Assembly: GCF_015689335.1 (NCBI RefSeq)
Contig: NZ_CP065053.1
Location: forward strand, 3,410,001 to 3,474,000
Reading direction: 5' to 3'
Source: Massilia antarctica
GTDB taxonomy: Bacteria > Pseudomonadota > Gammaproteobacteria > Burkholderiales > Burkholderiaceae_D
DNA length: 64,000 nt
Position 1 is the stretch's first letter, and the number at the start of each line of letters is the position of its first letter. The notes below the pieces were generated by a model that saw nothing but the letters and a program-made list of their open reading frames with translations, was not told the origin of the DNA and did no database searches. Of this stretch, positions 53,762-62,463 are shown in pieces. The position numbers and the translations under genes were made by a program.

Positions 53762-54727
53762 TCAGCGCGCGACGCGGTTGCGCCCGCCTTCCTTGGCGCG
53801 GTACATGGCCGCGTCCGCCGCAGCGATCAGGGCACTGTCGTCCATGCCCGCTTCCAGCATGGCCACCCCGAACGAGGCCGTGATGTGCGGCAGGGGAATG
53901 CGCATGTCGCGGAAGATCGGCGCTTCGCGCATGCGCGTGCACAGCCGCTCGGCCACCATCAGCGCCAGCGCTTCCGCGGTTTCGGGCAGGATCACCATCA
54001 ATTCCTCGCCGCCGTAGCGCAGCGCGAAATCGGACGGGCGCAGCGCCGTCGAAATCACGTCGGCCGCCGCGCGCAGGGCATCGTCGCCGGCCAGGTGGCC
54101 GTGGGTATCGTTGAAGCGCTTGAAATGATCGAGGTCGAGCATCACCAGCGCCAGCGGCGTGCCGGCGCGGTGCGCGGTGGCGATCAGCTTGGGCAGCATG
54201 TCGTTCATCCAGGCCCGGTTGTACATGCCGGTCAAGCCATCGTTCATCGATAGCTGGCGATAAAATTCGCCCAGCTTCTGGCGCCGCCGCAGCAGCGCAT
54301 TGGCGGCGCGGATACGAAATGACAGCAGGCGCAGCAGGTTGCGCGCCAGCCCGTTCGACTGGTCGATCAGCTTCCACACCAGTTCGCCTTCGATGAGCAG
54401 CAGCTCCGATTCCTCCAGCGCGCTGATCGAGGCCAGGTTGGCCGCTTCGTCCAGCACCGATTGCTCGCCCACGCTTTCGCCCGGCAAGATCTTGCTGACC
54501 GTGCCGTCGGCCATGCCGTTGCGCGTGTCGGCCTCGACCGCCAGCGCGCCGCGCAGCAGGATGTACAGGCGCGCGCGGTTGCCGTTCTCGACCGTCGTAC
54601 CGGGCGCCAGCCGCACCACGGCGCAGTCGGCCAGCGCTTGCGCGATCTGCTCGTCGTCGATGTCGCGGAACAAATGCAAGTCCCGGATGGTGTAACTTGA
54701 TGCAGCGAAGGTGCCGATCTGTTCCAA
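53762..54727 (-). CDS. cNMP-binding-domain diguanylate cyclase
   Basis: Soluble protein of 321 aa. A cyclic-nucleotide-binding-like domain spans about 15-135 (PGTTVENGNRARLYILLRGAL, LPGESVGEQSVLDE) and a GGDEF domain about 160-320. The signature is GGEEL, an active-type variant, and the upstream metal and substrate residues DLDHFKRFNDTHGH are intact, so cyclic-di-GMP synthesis is expected. DIDDEQIAQAL near the N terminus is typical of this class. The binding pocket lacks a clear cAMP phosphate-binding Arg, so the ligand is uncertain. Confidence 0.92.
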   Translation of the reverse strand: MEQIGTFAASSYTIRDLHLFRDIDDEQIAQALADCAVVRLAPGTTVENGNRARLYILLRGALAVEADTRNGMADGTVSKILPGESVGEQSVLDEAANLASISALEESELLLIEGELVWKLIDQSNGLARNLLRLLSFRIRAANALLRRRQKLGEFYRQLSMNDGLTGMYNRAWMNDMLPKLIATAHRAGTPLALVMLDLDHFKRFNDTHGHLAGDDALRAAADVISTALRPSDFALRYGGEELMVILPETAEALALMVAERLCTRMREAPIFRDMRIPLPHITASFGVAMLEAGMDDSALIAAADAAMYRAKEGGRNRVAR

Positions 54728-54823
54728 AATAGTCTCTCCGGTCAGGTATGCGCCGCCATAACGATTGGCGTTTGCATCATATCAGTGTTCCAATAGCGTC
54801 ATTCGAATCGAACCGTCCATCCC

Positions 54824-55654
54824 ATGCACTTCACCGACGCCCTTGGCACCCCTCATCAGCCCGACCCGGCGGCACGTATCGTGTCGCTGGTGCCCTCGAT
54901 TACCGAACTGCTGTGCGACCTCGGCCTGGCCGGGCAAGTGGTCGGGCGCACCGGCTTTTGCATCCATCCGGCCGCCCAGGTCGGCGCCATCGCCAAGATC
55001 GGTGGCACCAAGGATGTCAACCTGGAGAAGATCCGCAAGCTCGCGCCCACCCACGTGGTGGTCAACATCGACGAAAACGAAAAGCCGACCGTCGAGGCGC
55101 TCGCGCAGTTTGTGCCCAACATCGTCGTCACGCACCCGCTGGCTCCGCGCGACAACCTGGCCCTGGCGCGCCTGATGGGCGGGATTTTTTGTGCCGGCGA
55201 CAAGGCTGCGGCCTGGTGCGCCGCTTTCGAGGAAGCATACGCGGCGCTGCAAGCACAGCCCAAGGGGCGGCCGGCGACGCTGCTGTATTGCATCTGGCAA
55301 GACCCGTGGATGAGCGTTTCGGCCGACACCTATATCGCCCGCATGATGGCCGAGATCGGCTGGAAGGTGCCGCAACTGGACGACGCGTCGCCTGGCGCGG
55401 CGCGCTATGCGACGCGCTATGCGACGCGCTACCCGCGCTTTAACTGGTCCGATGAACTGGTGGCGCGCATCGACGGCGTGCTGCTGTCGACCGAACCCTA
55501 CCGCTTCACGGACGTCCACGCGGACGCGCTGGAAAAACAGATCGGCAAGCCGGTGCATGTGATCGATGGTGAAATGATGTCGTGGTACGGCAGCCGCTCG
55601 CTGGCCGGTGTGCGCTACTTGCGCGCATTGGCACAGTCGGCGTCGATGTTCTGA
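54824..55654 (+). CDS. BtuF-like helical-backbone metal receptor
   Basis: Protein of 276 aa with the TroA-like fold of vitamin B12/siderophore receptors: ARIVSLVPSITELLCDLGLAGQVVGRTGFC (in pieces), then IGGTKDVNLEKIRKLAPTHVVVN. No signal peptide is present; the N terminus MHFTDALGTPHQPDP is hydrophilic, unlike exported BtuF. It may act in the cytosol or depend on an unseen route. An in-frame microrepeat gives RYATRYATRYP near residue 190. No BtuC or BtuD gene is adjacent. Confidence 0.82.
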   Translation: MHFTDALGTPHQPDPAARIVSLVPSITELLCDLGLAGQVVGRTGFCIHPAAQVGAIAKIGGTKDVNLEKIRKLAPTHVVVNIDENEKPTVEALAQFVPNIVVTHPLAPRDNLALARLMGGIFCAGDKAAAWCAAFEEAYAALQAQPKGRPATLLYCIWQDPWMSVSADTYIARMMAEIGWKVPQLDDASPGAARYATRYATRYPRFNWSDELVARIDGVLLSTEPYRFTDVHADALEKQIGKPVHVIDGEMMSWYGSRSLAGVRYLRALAQSASMF

Positions 55655-55661
55655 TGGTGCG

Positions 55662-55694
55662 CCAGCAAGACAGGCTGGCTGTCTTGCTGGTTTG
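55662..55694 (+). terminator. rho-independent terminator after the BtuF-like gene
   Basis: Perfect 12-bp stem CCAGCAAGACAG/CTGTCTTGCTGG with a 5-nt loop, followed by TTTG. It begins 8 bp after the stop codon at 55652-55654. The short T run makes it weaker than a classical terminator. Confidence 0.65.
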
Positions 55695-55750
55695 CCTTGG
55701 GCCAGCCTGCCGTGGGGCAGGGCGCTGGCCTTGGCCGTGTTAGCTGGCGA

Positions 55751-56116
55751 TTACTCGCTCACTTCGTCCGGCTCGGGCACCAGTTTCGGCGTGGCGTGCA
55801 GCTGCTTGTCGTGCAGGCGGCCCAGGGCGCTTTCGATAGCGCGCTTGAGTTTGTCCGCCGCGCCGGTGATCGCCTGGTGCAGATGCACCGAGTGGTCGCT
55901 CACGGCGATCGGCTGGTAGCCGGTCACGCGCGCTTCGAGCAGGCAGCGGTTGCCGCCGTCGGAAGATTTCTGGCTGTTTTCGTCGCTGAGGTGGACTTCA
56001 ACACGGGTAATGTGTTCGCTAAAACGCGAAACGGCGGCGGTGACCACGGATTGCACATGATCGTCGAGGCCTTGATGACGTTCGATCGTTTTATCGGTAT
56101 TGATGTTGATTTGCAT
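55751..56116 (-). CDS. ribosome hibernation factor HPF/RaiA family
   Basis: Small S30AE-family protein of 121 aa: MQININTDKTIERHQGLDDHVQSVV, a short VEVHLSDENS strand, and AADKLKRAIESALGRL in the C-terminal helix. Family members bind the 30S decoding region in stationary phase and stop translation or promote dimerisation. It is the short form without the C-terminal dimerisation domain. A GGGAGTGAGC ribosome site precedes the ATG. Single-gene unit. Confidence 0.85.
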   Translation of the reverse strand: MQININTDKTIERHQGLDDHVQSVVTAAVSRFSEHITRVEVHLSDENSQKSSDGGNRCLLEARVTGYQPIAVSDHSVHLHQAITGAADKLKRAIESALGRLHDKQLHATPKLVPEPDEVSE

Positions 56117-56277
56117 AAGCTCACTCCCGGCTGTTCATAAAGGTACTGGCACAACCCTTGTCTACCTGCATGTGCTGCCTGCGCGCATTGCTACGCCTCG
56201 CCAGGGTTGGCACATCGTTAAGCACACAGCCTATATTACACCTTTGTTCGATATTGCTCAGTGCAAATGAAATCGGG

Positions 56278-56772
56278 TCATGCCGCCTGCCAGCGCAGGG
56301 CGTCGGCGTGGAGGCCGGCCTGTTCGATCCGGAAGCCCAGTTGCAGGTACAGGCGGCGGGCGCGCGGGTTAGCGTGGTGGACAGACAAGGTCAGCGGCAG
56401 ATCACGGTCAGCTGCAAAGCGCTGCAGTGCGCGCAGCACTGCGCGGCCGGTGCCGCGCCCACGTGCCTGCGGCAGCAGGACGATATCGACCAGGCGCAGC
56501 GCCTCACGGCCATGCTCGAGCACGATGCGCGCCACCGGCTCGCCAGCCTCGTGCAAGACCAGATAGACGGCATCCGGAAAGCGCGCGCGGTAATCGGCCG
56601 CCTGCAAGCGCTGCTGCATCGCGATCAGCGACGCCGCCAGGGCCGGGTCGGCGCTCCCTGTGCCGAGCAAATCCTGGCGCGTGGATGCGTACAGGCGCGC
56701 CAGGAACGGCGCGTCGGCTTCCACTGGCGTACGCGCAGCGAAGGCCCGCAGATGGGCGGCGAGCGCGCTCAC
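56278..56772 (-). CDS. GNAT-family acetyltransferase
   Basis: N-acetyltransferase of 164 aa with the GNAT acetyl-CoA motif LPQARGRGTGRAVLRALQRFA (Q/RxxGxG/A) and the following strand DLPLTLSVHHANPRARRLYLQLGF. The substrate cannot be inferred. The start is GTG at 56772, overlapping the stop of the MFS gene by 4 bp (GTGA), so the two are coupled. Confidence 0.88.
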   Translation of the reverse strand: MSALAAHLRAFAARTPVEADAPFLARLYASTRQDLLGTGSADPALAASLIAMQQRLQAADYRARFPDAVYLVLHEAGEPVARIVLEHGREALRLVDIVLLPQARGRGTGRAVLRALQRFAADRDLPLTLSVHHANPRARRLYLQLGFRIEQAGLHADALRWQAA

Positions 56773-58037
56773 GCGGCGGCCTTGCCGTCCTGCGCCGTCG
56801 CTTCCTTCTCGTGATGGGGAAAACGGTCCATGCGCGACAGGACCGGGAACTTGAAGATCCAGATTGCCGTGACCGCCAGGGTGGCGGCGCCGCCGAACAG
56901 GATCGCGCGCGTCAGCCCGAACCAGCCGGCGGTCAGGCCCGACTCGAATTCGCCGAGTTCGTTGGATGCGCCGATGAACACCGCATTGACCGCGCTCACG
57001 CGGCCGCGGATTTCATCGGGCGTCTCGAACTGCACCAGCAGATGGCGCACGTACACGCTCACCATGTCGCCGGCGCCGAGCAGGAACAGGGCGCCCAGGG
57101 CGACCGCGAAACTCGCGGTCCAGCCCAGCACCAGGGTCGCCACGCCGTACACGGCCACGCCGCCGAACATCCACGCGCCGACCCGGCGGCGGATCGGATA
57201 AAACGCCAGCGCCACCGAGCACAGCGCGGCGCCCACACCAGGCGCGGTGCGCAGGAAACCGAGTCCCACCGCATCGACCTGCAGCACATCGTGGGCGTAG
57301 GCCGGCAGCAGCGCCGTGGCGCCGCCGAACAGCACCGCGAACAGATCGAGCGAGATGGCCCCCAGCATGATTGGGCGCGACCACACGAAGCGCAAGCCTT
57401 CCAGCACCGTATGCCAGGTGGCCGGTTCCTTGTTGACCACCTGGGGGGCGCTATGCGTCATCGACATCAGGATCACCGACAACACCAGCAAGGTCGCGGC
57501 CGCCAGATACACGGTCGCCGGGCCCTCGATATACAGCAAGCCGCCGAGCACCGGGCCGGCGATCACGGCCACGTGAAACGCCGACGAACTGAGGGCCACC
57601 GCCTGGCTGAAATGCTCATCCGGCACCATATTGCGCAGCACCGCCTGGGTGGCCGGCATCATGAACGCACGCGCGCTGCCGAACAGCACCAGAATGGCGA
57701 ATACCGGCCATACCACCGACACCCCGCTGGCCGTAAAGGCCAGCAGCATCAAGCCGCACAGCAACTGCGTGACCAGGCACAGGATAATGATCCAGCGCCG
57801 GTCGTAGCGGTCGGCCGTATGTCCGGCTAGCAAAATCAACACCAGGAAAGGCGCGAACTGGGCCAGGCCGATCAGGCCCAGGTCGAACAGGCTGCCCGTC
57901 ATCCGATACACTTGCCAGCCGATGGCCACGCTCTGCATCTGCACCGCCAGGGTTCCCAGCACGCGTGCGGCGAGATAAAACGAGAAATTTCGGTGGCGCA
58001 AAACGCTGAAACCGTTGGACGGCGACATCATCGACAT
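56769..58037 (-). CDS. MFS exporter, EntS-like (TF_3) type
   Basis: Membrane transporter of 422 aa with about twelve helices. Hallmarks of the MFS_3/enterobactin-exporter-like group are NFSFYLAARVLGTLAVQMQSVAIGWQVY (in pieces), the loop AGHTADRYDRRW between TM2 and TM3, and GRVSAVNAVFIGASNELGEFESG late in the protein. It probably exports a small molecule; which one is unknown. The C terminus is charged (HHEKEATAQDGKAAA). Coupled to the GNAT gene and divergent from the acyltransferase gene. Confidence 0.92.
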   Translation of the reverse strand: MSMMSPSNGFSVLRHRNFSFYLAARVLGTLAVQMQSVAIGWQVYRMTGSLFDLGLIGLAQFAPFLVLILLAGHTADRYDRRWIIILCLVTQLLCGLMLLAFTASGVSVVWPVFAILVLFGSARAFMMPATQAVLRNMVPDEHFSQAVALSSSAFHVAVIAGPVLGGLLYIEGPATVYLAAATLLVLSVILMSMTHSAPQVVNKEPATWHTVLEGLRFVWSRPIMLGAISLDLFAVLFGGATALLPAYAHDVLQVDAVGLGFLRTAPGVGAALCSVALAFYPIRRRVGAWMFGGVAVYGVATLVLGWTASFAVALGALFLLGAGDMVSVYVRHLLVQFETPDEIRGRVSAVNAVFIGASNELGEFESGLTAGWFGLTRAILFGGAATLAVTAIWIFKFPVLSRMDRFPHHEKEATAQDGKAAA

Positions 58038-58161
58038 AGGAACTTTCGGAACTGGCTACGCGGGTAGGGTAAAATGATTCTTTCTGGAATCATCAACATT
58101 CTATTGTGCCCGATGTTTCCCGACCCTGCTGGCTGTGCCGCTTCCTTGCCGTTATCGTTTT

Positions 58162-58773
58162 ATGCAGAACACCATATTTGACACACCTGTCGTCAACACC
58201 TTGATGAGAGGGTTTTCGCTCCTGACCTTGCGGCTGATGGGCTGGCGTACCGACGGGCTGACCCCGGAGCAGATTGCCGGCTATTCGAAGTACGTCCTCA
58301 TTGCCGCGCCACACACCAGCAACTGGGATTTCCCGATCACCTTGATGGTGTGTTTCGCCTTGCGTTTGCGGGTGTACTGGATGGCCAAGTCGAGCCTGTT
58401 TACCTGGCCGATCGGATGGTTGTCGCGCTGGCTGGGCGGGATTGCGATCGACCGCACGGCCTCGAACAACACGGTGCAAAACACGATTGACGCGTTTGCC
58501 AAGCGCGAGCGGCTGGCGGTGATTGTCGCGCCGGAAGGTACGCGCGGCAGGGTCACGCACTGGAAGACGGGTTTTTACCACATTGCGCACGGCGCCAACG
58601 TCCCGATCGCGCTCGCCTTCCTCGACTTCAAGCGCAAGACGGGCGGCATTGGACGCATGTTCCACACCACGGGCGACATCACGGTCGACATGGTCGACAT
58701 CCAGCATTTCTACAGCGGCGTGACTGGCAAAAACAGCGACCAGTTCGATGCCTCCGCAGTCAAGCGTAAATAG
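58162..58773 (+). CDS. PlsC-like 1-acyl-glycerol-phosphate acyltransferase
   Basis: Acyltransferase of 203 aa with the HX4D catalytic box in APHTSNWDFP and the substrate box PEGTRG. A hydrophobic segment near 60-80 probably sits at the membrane. It is shorter than typical PlsC and matches the group of small lysophospholipid acyltransferases. The ATG at 58162 (MQNTIFDTP) is preferred to an upstream GTG-type start at 58135. Monocistronic. Confidence 0.88.
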   Translation: MQNTIFDTPVVNTLMRGFSLLTLRLMGWRTDGLTPEQIAGYSKYVLIAAPHTSNWDFPITLMVCFALRLRVYWMAKSSLFTWPIGWLSRWLGGIAIDRTASNNTVQNTIDAFAKRERLAVIVAPEGTRGRVTHWKTGFYHIAHGANVPIALAFLDFKRKTGGIGRMFHTTGDITVDMVDIQHFYSGVTGKNSDQFDASAVKRK

Positions 58774-58824
58774 TCCTACAACCTGCGAGGGCGTCCTCTC
58801 GCTAAAAACGACAACCCCTCCTAC

Positions 58825-59048
58825 AACCGGGGTCTGACCTCTGATTAGCAATTTGTTGCAAATTCAATGGAACAGGTGCAGGTTTTGATATTTTTGGTGA
58901 TGAAACAGCGTCGTGCTGGCGCGTTTTATTACCTGGATAGTGGGCAGTTAAGAAACTAGTTGCAAATCAGAGGTCAGACCCCGGTTAAACGGATAGTGGT
59001 CAGTTAAGCAACTAATTGCTAATCAGAGGTCAGACCCCGGTTAAACGG
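58825..59048. repeat. MITE-like element with 23-bp inverted repeats
   Basis: CCGGGGTCTGACCTCTGATT (continuing AGC; 58827-58849) is repeated perfectly in inverted orientation near 59018-59040. The right side is a tandem direct repeat of about 56 bp (from 58935 and from 58991), each unit running from GGATAGTGG to CCCCGGTTAAACGG. The region is AT-richer in the middle and encodes nothing. The layout suggests a small non-autonomous mobile element. The rest of 58774-59096 shows no gene. Confidence 0.78.
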
Positions 59049-59096
59049 CCAGCGTTTGGCGGCGGCAAGGCAGCCAAGGCGGGTCTCCGGGCAACA

Positions 59097-60119
59097 TCAG
59101 GCCAGGTCGGCTTCGCTGGTGAAGGCGTCGGCGTAGAATTCTTCGGGCGGCAGGCCGCATTGCTCGACGTACTCGCGCCGCGCGGCCTCGATCACCACCG
59201 GGGCGCCGCAGGCATATACCTGGTAGCCGGACAGGTCGGGCAGGTCGTGCATCACTGCGGCGTGCACGTAGCCGGTGCGCCCGCTCCAGTGGTCGTCGGG
59301 GAAGGCGTGCGAGACCACCGGCACGTAGCGGAAGTGGGGCAGGGTGGCGGCCCATTCTTCGCACAGGGTATTCATGTACAGGTCGGCCGGGCGGCGTCCA
59401 CCCCAGTACAGGCTGACCGGACGGGGGGAGCCGAGGTGGATCAGGTGTTCGACCAACGCTTTGACCGGCGCAAATCCGGTGCCCGAGGCCAGCAGCACGA
59501 TCGGCTTGTCCGAGTCTTCGCGCAGGTAAAAGGTGCCGAACGGCCCCTCGAAGCGCAGGATGTCGCGCTCTTTCATGGTATTGAACACCTGTTCCGTGAA
59601 CAGCCCGCCCGCCATGTAGCGGATGTGCAAGGTCAGCGGGCCGGCCAGGCTGGGGGCGCTGGCCATGCTGTAACTGCGCCGCTTGCCGTCGCGCAGCAGG
59701 AATTCGATGTATTGCCCGGCGCGGTAAGCCAGCGCTTCATTGGCGGGCAATTGCAGGGTGATGATGGCCACGTCCGGCGCGGCCCTGTCGATGCTGGCCA
59801 CGCGCGATGGCATCTTGCGCACCGGATAATCGGTGCTGCCGCCCACTTCGCGCGCTTCGATCACCAGGTCGTCCGCCGTGGTGGCGCAGCAGAATAGCGA
59901 GAAACCGGCGGCTTTTTCTTCCTCGCTCAGGGCGCGCTGCTGGTGCGCCTTGTGCGCGACCGTGCCCGAGATGACCTTGCCTTTGCAGGAACCGCAGGCG
60001 CCATTCTTGCAGCCGTAGGGCAGGCCGATGCCGGCGCGGATCGCCGCCGCCAGCACGGTTTCGTCCGCTTCGCAGGCAAACTGGTGGCCGCTCGGCTGGA
60101 CAGTAATCTGAAACGTCAT
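59097..60119 (-). CDS. 2Fe-2S/FAD reductase, CDP-6-deoxy-delta-3,4-glucoseen-reductase-like
   Basis: Flavo-iron-sulfur reductase of 340 aa. A plant-type ferredoxin domain comes first (1-90), with Cys ligands in YGCKNGACGSCKG and a fourth in LFCCATT. The FAD domain has RSYSMASAP, and the NAD(P)H domain has LLASGTGFAPVKAL and YACGAPVVIEAA. It matches the AscD/CDP-glucoseen reductase-like proteins common in betaproteobacteria, which often serve as general electron donors. The partner oxygenase or dehydratase is not in the window. Divergent from the epimerase-like gene. Confidence 0.92.
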   Translation of the reverse strand: MTFQITVQPSGHQFACEADETVLAAAIRAGIGLPYGCKNGACGSCKGKVISGTVAHKAHQQRALSEEEKAAGFSLFCCATTADDLVIEAREVGGSTDYPVRKMPSRVASIDRAAPDVAIITLQLPANEALAYRAGQYIEFLLRDGKRRSYSMASAPSLAGPLTLHIRYMAGGLFTEQVFNTMKERDILRFEGPFGTFYLREDSDKPIVLLASGTGFAPVKALVEHLIHLGSPRPVSLYWGGRRPADLYMNTLCEEWAATLPHFRYVPVVSHAFPDDHWSGRTGYVHAAVMHDLPDLSGYQVYACGAPVVIEAARREYVEQCGLPPEEFYADAFTSEADLA

Positions 60120-60299
60120 AGGGTTATCGTCATCAATAAGAACTGCATGGTCGGTATTGCTCGCGCCGGTACCGTGGCGAGCAACGGGTGCGGGTATTTT
60201 ACATGTTCCGGTGCGCGCGCCGGGTGCGGCAGGGCCCTGCCGGCGCCACGCTTATCTTGTATATTGTCCGCCTACGCCATTGATGACAAACAATTTCAC

Positions 60300-61187
60300 A
60301 TGACTATGACTTCCCCCTTCAAACGGCCGCGCCTGCTCATTCTCGGCTGCGGCGATGTCGGCATGCGCCTGTTGCCGCTGGTGCGCGCGCGCTTTCGGGT
60401 GTTCGCCGTCACCAGCAACCCCGAGCGCTGCGCCGAATTGCGCGCGGCCGGCGCGGTCCCCGTCATCGCCGACCTCGACCAGCCGGCCAGCCTGAAGCGC
60501 CTGGCCGGCCTGGCTCACTGGGTGGTGCATATGGCGCCGCCGCACACCGATGGCAGCCTGGACCACCGCACCCGCAATCTGTGCGCGGTGCTGCCGGCCG
60601 GCGCGCGCATGGTGTATGTCAGCACCACCGGCGTGTACGGCGACTGCGCCGGCGCGCTGATCGATGAAACGCGCACCGTGGCGCCGCGCAATGCCCGCGC
60701 CCAGCGCCGGGTCGATGCGGAGCGGGTGCTGCGCGCCTGGGCTGCCCGCAGCGGCGCGCGCCTGGCGATCCTGCGCGTGCCCGGCATCTATGCGCGCGAG
60801 CGCTTGCCGCTGCGCCGCCTGGAGCAGGGTACGCCGGCGCTGCTGGCGTCGGAGGACGTGTTCACCAACCATATCCACGCCGACGACCTGGCGCGCATCG
60901 TCGCGCTGGCCTTGTACAGGACATTGCCCGGCCGCATCTATCACGCGGTCGACGATACGCAGATGAAAATGGCCGATTATTTCGATACCGTGGCCGATGC
61001 CTTCGGGATGGCGCGTCCACCTCGCGTTGCGCGATCACAACTAGTTGCTTCGGTATCGCCGATGTTGCTGTCGTTCATGTCCGAGTCGCGCCGCATGAGC
61101 AATGAGCGCATCAAGCGCGAGCTGGGGGTGCGCCTGCGTTATCCGCACGTTGCGCCGGCGGTGGCGGCGATGGCGCTGGTAAAATAG
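60300..61187 (+). CDS. NAD-dependent epimerase/dehydratase family protein
   Basis: Rossmann-fold protein of 295 aa. The cofactor loop is LLILGCGDVGMRL (about 12-24), with the extended-SDR-like strand VYVSTTGVYGDC (about 105). The usual YxxxK motif is replaced by RRVDAERVLRAW, so a classical epimerase reaction is doubtful; many YeeZ-type SDR-like proteins share this form. The ATG at 60300 (MTMTSPFKRP) is chosen. It ends 22 bp before a small conserved ORF. Confidence 0.85.
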   Translation: MTMTSPFKRPRLLILGCGDVGMRLLPLVRARFRVFAVTSNPERCAELRAAGAVPVIADLDQPASLKRLAGLAHWVVHMAPPHTDGSLDHRTRNLCAVLPAGARMVYVSTTGVYGDCAGALIDETRTVAPRNARAQRRVDAERVLRAWAARSGARLAILRVPGIYARERLPLRRLEQGTPALLASEDVFTNHIHADDLARIVALALYRTLPGRIYHAVDDTQMKMADYFDTVADAFGMARPPRVARSQLVASVSPMLLSFMSESRRMSNERIKRELGVRLRYPHVAPAVAAMALVK

Positions 61188-61209
61188 CGTTCCCCACTAA
61201 GGAAGCACG

Positions 61210-61413
61210 ATGACCTACGAAGAATATCTGGATGAAGTAACCACCCTGATCACGGAAAAGTTCAATCTGAGCGATGCCGCCGCGATCAAGCTGGTCGTGA
61301 AAGCGCAGGACGCCAACTTTTTCGTCGAACACGACGAGAAGGAAGCCATGCGCACGCTCGACCGTGCGCATCAGGATGCCAAAACCCTGTATCTGGCCAG
61401 CCAAAAGAAATAG
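61210..61413 (+). CDS. small hypothetical protein
   Basis: Acidic, helix-rich protein of 67 aa (MTYEEYLDEVTTLITEKFNL) with an AAGGAAGC ribosome site. No known domain. It lies 22 bp after the epimerase-like gene in the same direction and may share its transcript. Confidence 0.72.
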   Translation: MTYEEYLDEVTTLITEKFNLSDAAAIKLVVKAQDANFFVEHDEKEAMRTLDRAHQDAKTLYLASQKK

Positions 61414-61536
61414 GGCGGCAAGCGGCTTGTCAATGGGCAGGTACTCGCGCTCGTTTGAGCGTCATCAAGTTCCAGTGCCGCTACGGTCGTATCGTGTGCA
61501 GTGTCGTCATTCAATTGCTGACTTGCGCTCATTGCC

Positions 61537-61809
61537 ATGCCTCATCGAATCATTCAGCCGAGCAAAGAACAAGTACGCGCCTACATGGCGCGGCGCGAAA
61601 GCGCCCGCCGTCCGCCGCCCCCTCCCGACGAGATCCGCCGCCAACTTGGCTGGCGCCTGGTCCCCACCGATAGTGAGCGCTTGCTCGTTCAATTCTATCT
61701 GATTCCCACCATTTACAGCCGTTTGGCCACCCAGGTGACCCTGGACTGGCTGTTTGCGCCTGTCCGGCGCGCCGCGCGCCGTCGCGATTCTCACCAAATA
61801 TTGCCTTAA
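61537..61809 (+). CDS. small hypothetical protein
   Basis: Basic protein of 90 aa with a proline run (RRPPPPPDEIRRQLGW) and a hydrophobic stretch LLVQFYLIPTIYSRLA. No known family. The reading frame has protein-like composition, but the ribosome site is weak, so confidence is moderate. Confidence 0.55.
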   Translation: MPHRIIQPSKEQVRAYMARRESARRPPPPPDEIRRQLGWRLVPTDSERLLVQFYLIPTIYSRLATQVTLDWLFAPVRRAARRRDSHQILP

Positions 61810-61889
61810 ATGCAAACTTAATTGAGTTCGGGTTCTACTGGTTAAGCGAATGTCAACACTAAGGTGTATGATGCACGCCTGTGCCATTG

Positions 61890-61913
61890 CAGCCGCATAT
61901 TCGGGCTGTTTTT
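61890..61913 (+). terminator. weak terminator candidate
   Basis: CAGCC and GGCTG form a 5-bp stem around a 9-nt loop and are followed by five T residues, 80 bp after the small gene at 61537-61809. Confidence 0.4.
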
Positions 61914-61996
61914 GCCAGTACCGCTTACTTAATCGTCTGTAAAGACAGCGCGCCGGCGAATATGCCACGGGCGTGAATTTGGAAAGATTCAATCAC

Positions 61997-62263
61997 ATGA
62001 CCAATCGCAGATTTCCGGAAGATGCGACCTACGATCCGAACAGGGTACTCGATGCCATCATTGAACGCTTGCAGCTCAAGAACGACGCGGCCCTGTCGCG
62101 CGCGCTTGAAGTGGCGCCGCCCGTGATCAGCAAAATCCGCCACCGCACCTTGCCGATTGGCGCGACGATTTTGCTGCGTATGCATGAAATCAGCGATTTC
62201 AGCATCCGCGAATTGCGCGCGATGATGGGCGTGCCGGCAGTAAGCATCCACATCAACGCCTGA
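61997..62263 (+). CDS. small HTH-like protein
   Basis: Protein of 88 aa. The segment KNDAALSRALEVAPPVISKIRHR (about 30-52, in part) has the spacing of a Cro/CI-type HTH, where SRALEVAPPVISKIR would be the DNA-reading region. A GGAAAG site fits the ATG at 61997; the frame opens at a GTG at 61973. No target or neighbour explains it. It could be a small transcription regulator. Confidence 0.65.
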   Translation: MTNRRFPEDATYDPNRVLDAIIERLQLKNDAALSRALEVAPPVISKIRHRTLPIGATILLRMHEISDFSIRELRAMMGVPAVSIHINA

Positions 62264-62270
62264 GGCGGAC

Positions 62271-62299
62271 AAAAGAACAGGGGCACTTGCGTGCCCCTG
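62271..62299 (-). terminator. terminator candidate for the Trp-Cys repeat gene
   Basis: Stem AGGGGCAC/GTGCCCCT (62279-62286 and 62291-62298, 4-nt loop) is followed on the minus strand by GTTCTTTTGT. It lies about 165 bp after the stop of the repeat gene on that strand. Confidence 0.55.
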
Positions 62300-62463
62300 G
62301 AAATTGCAATCTGCTCGGCGCTGGCGCTGGCGGTTCGGGGCGCGAGGTCCTTGTCCGGGCGCCCCGAACCGCCTCCTTGTCGCTCCCCGTTGCCGTTCGC
62401 CGTGCTTACCCGATAAACGGCCGTGAGCGCGTTCCCACCCGCCTTGCCGGTTCCAGCCAATGT

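Noticed and set aside
58825-59048. CRISPR array or attachment site
   Set aside because: Only two tandem units plus one inverted copy; no spacers and no integrase.
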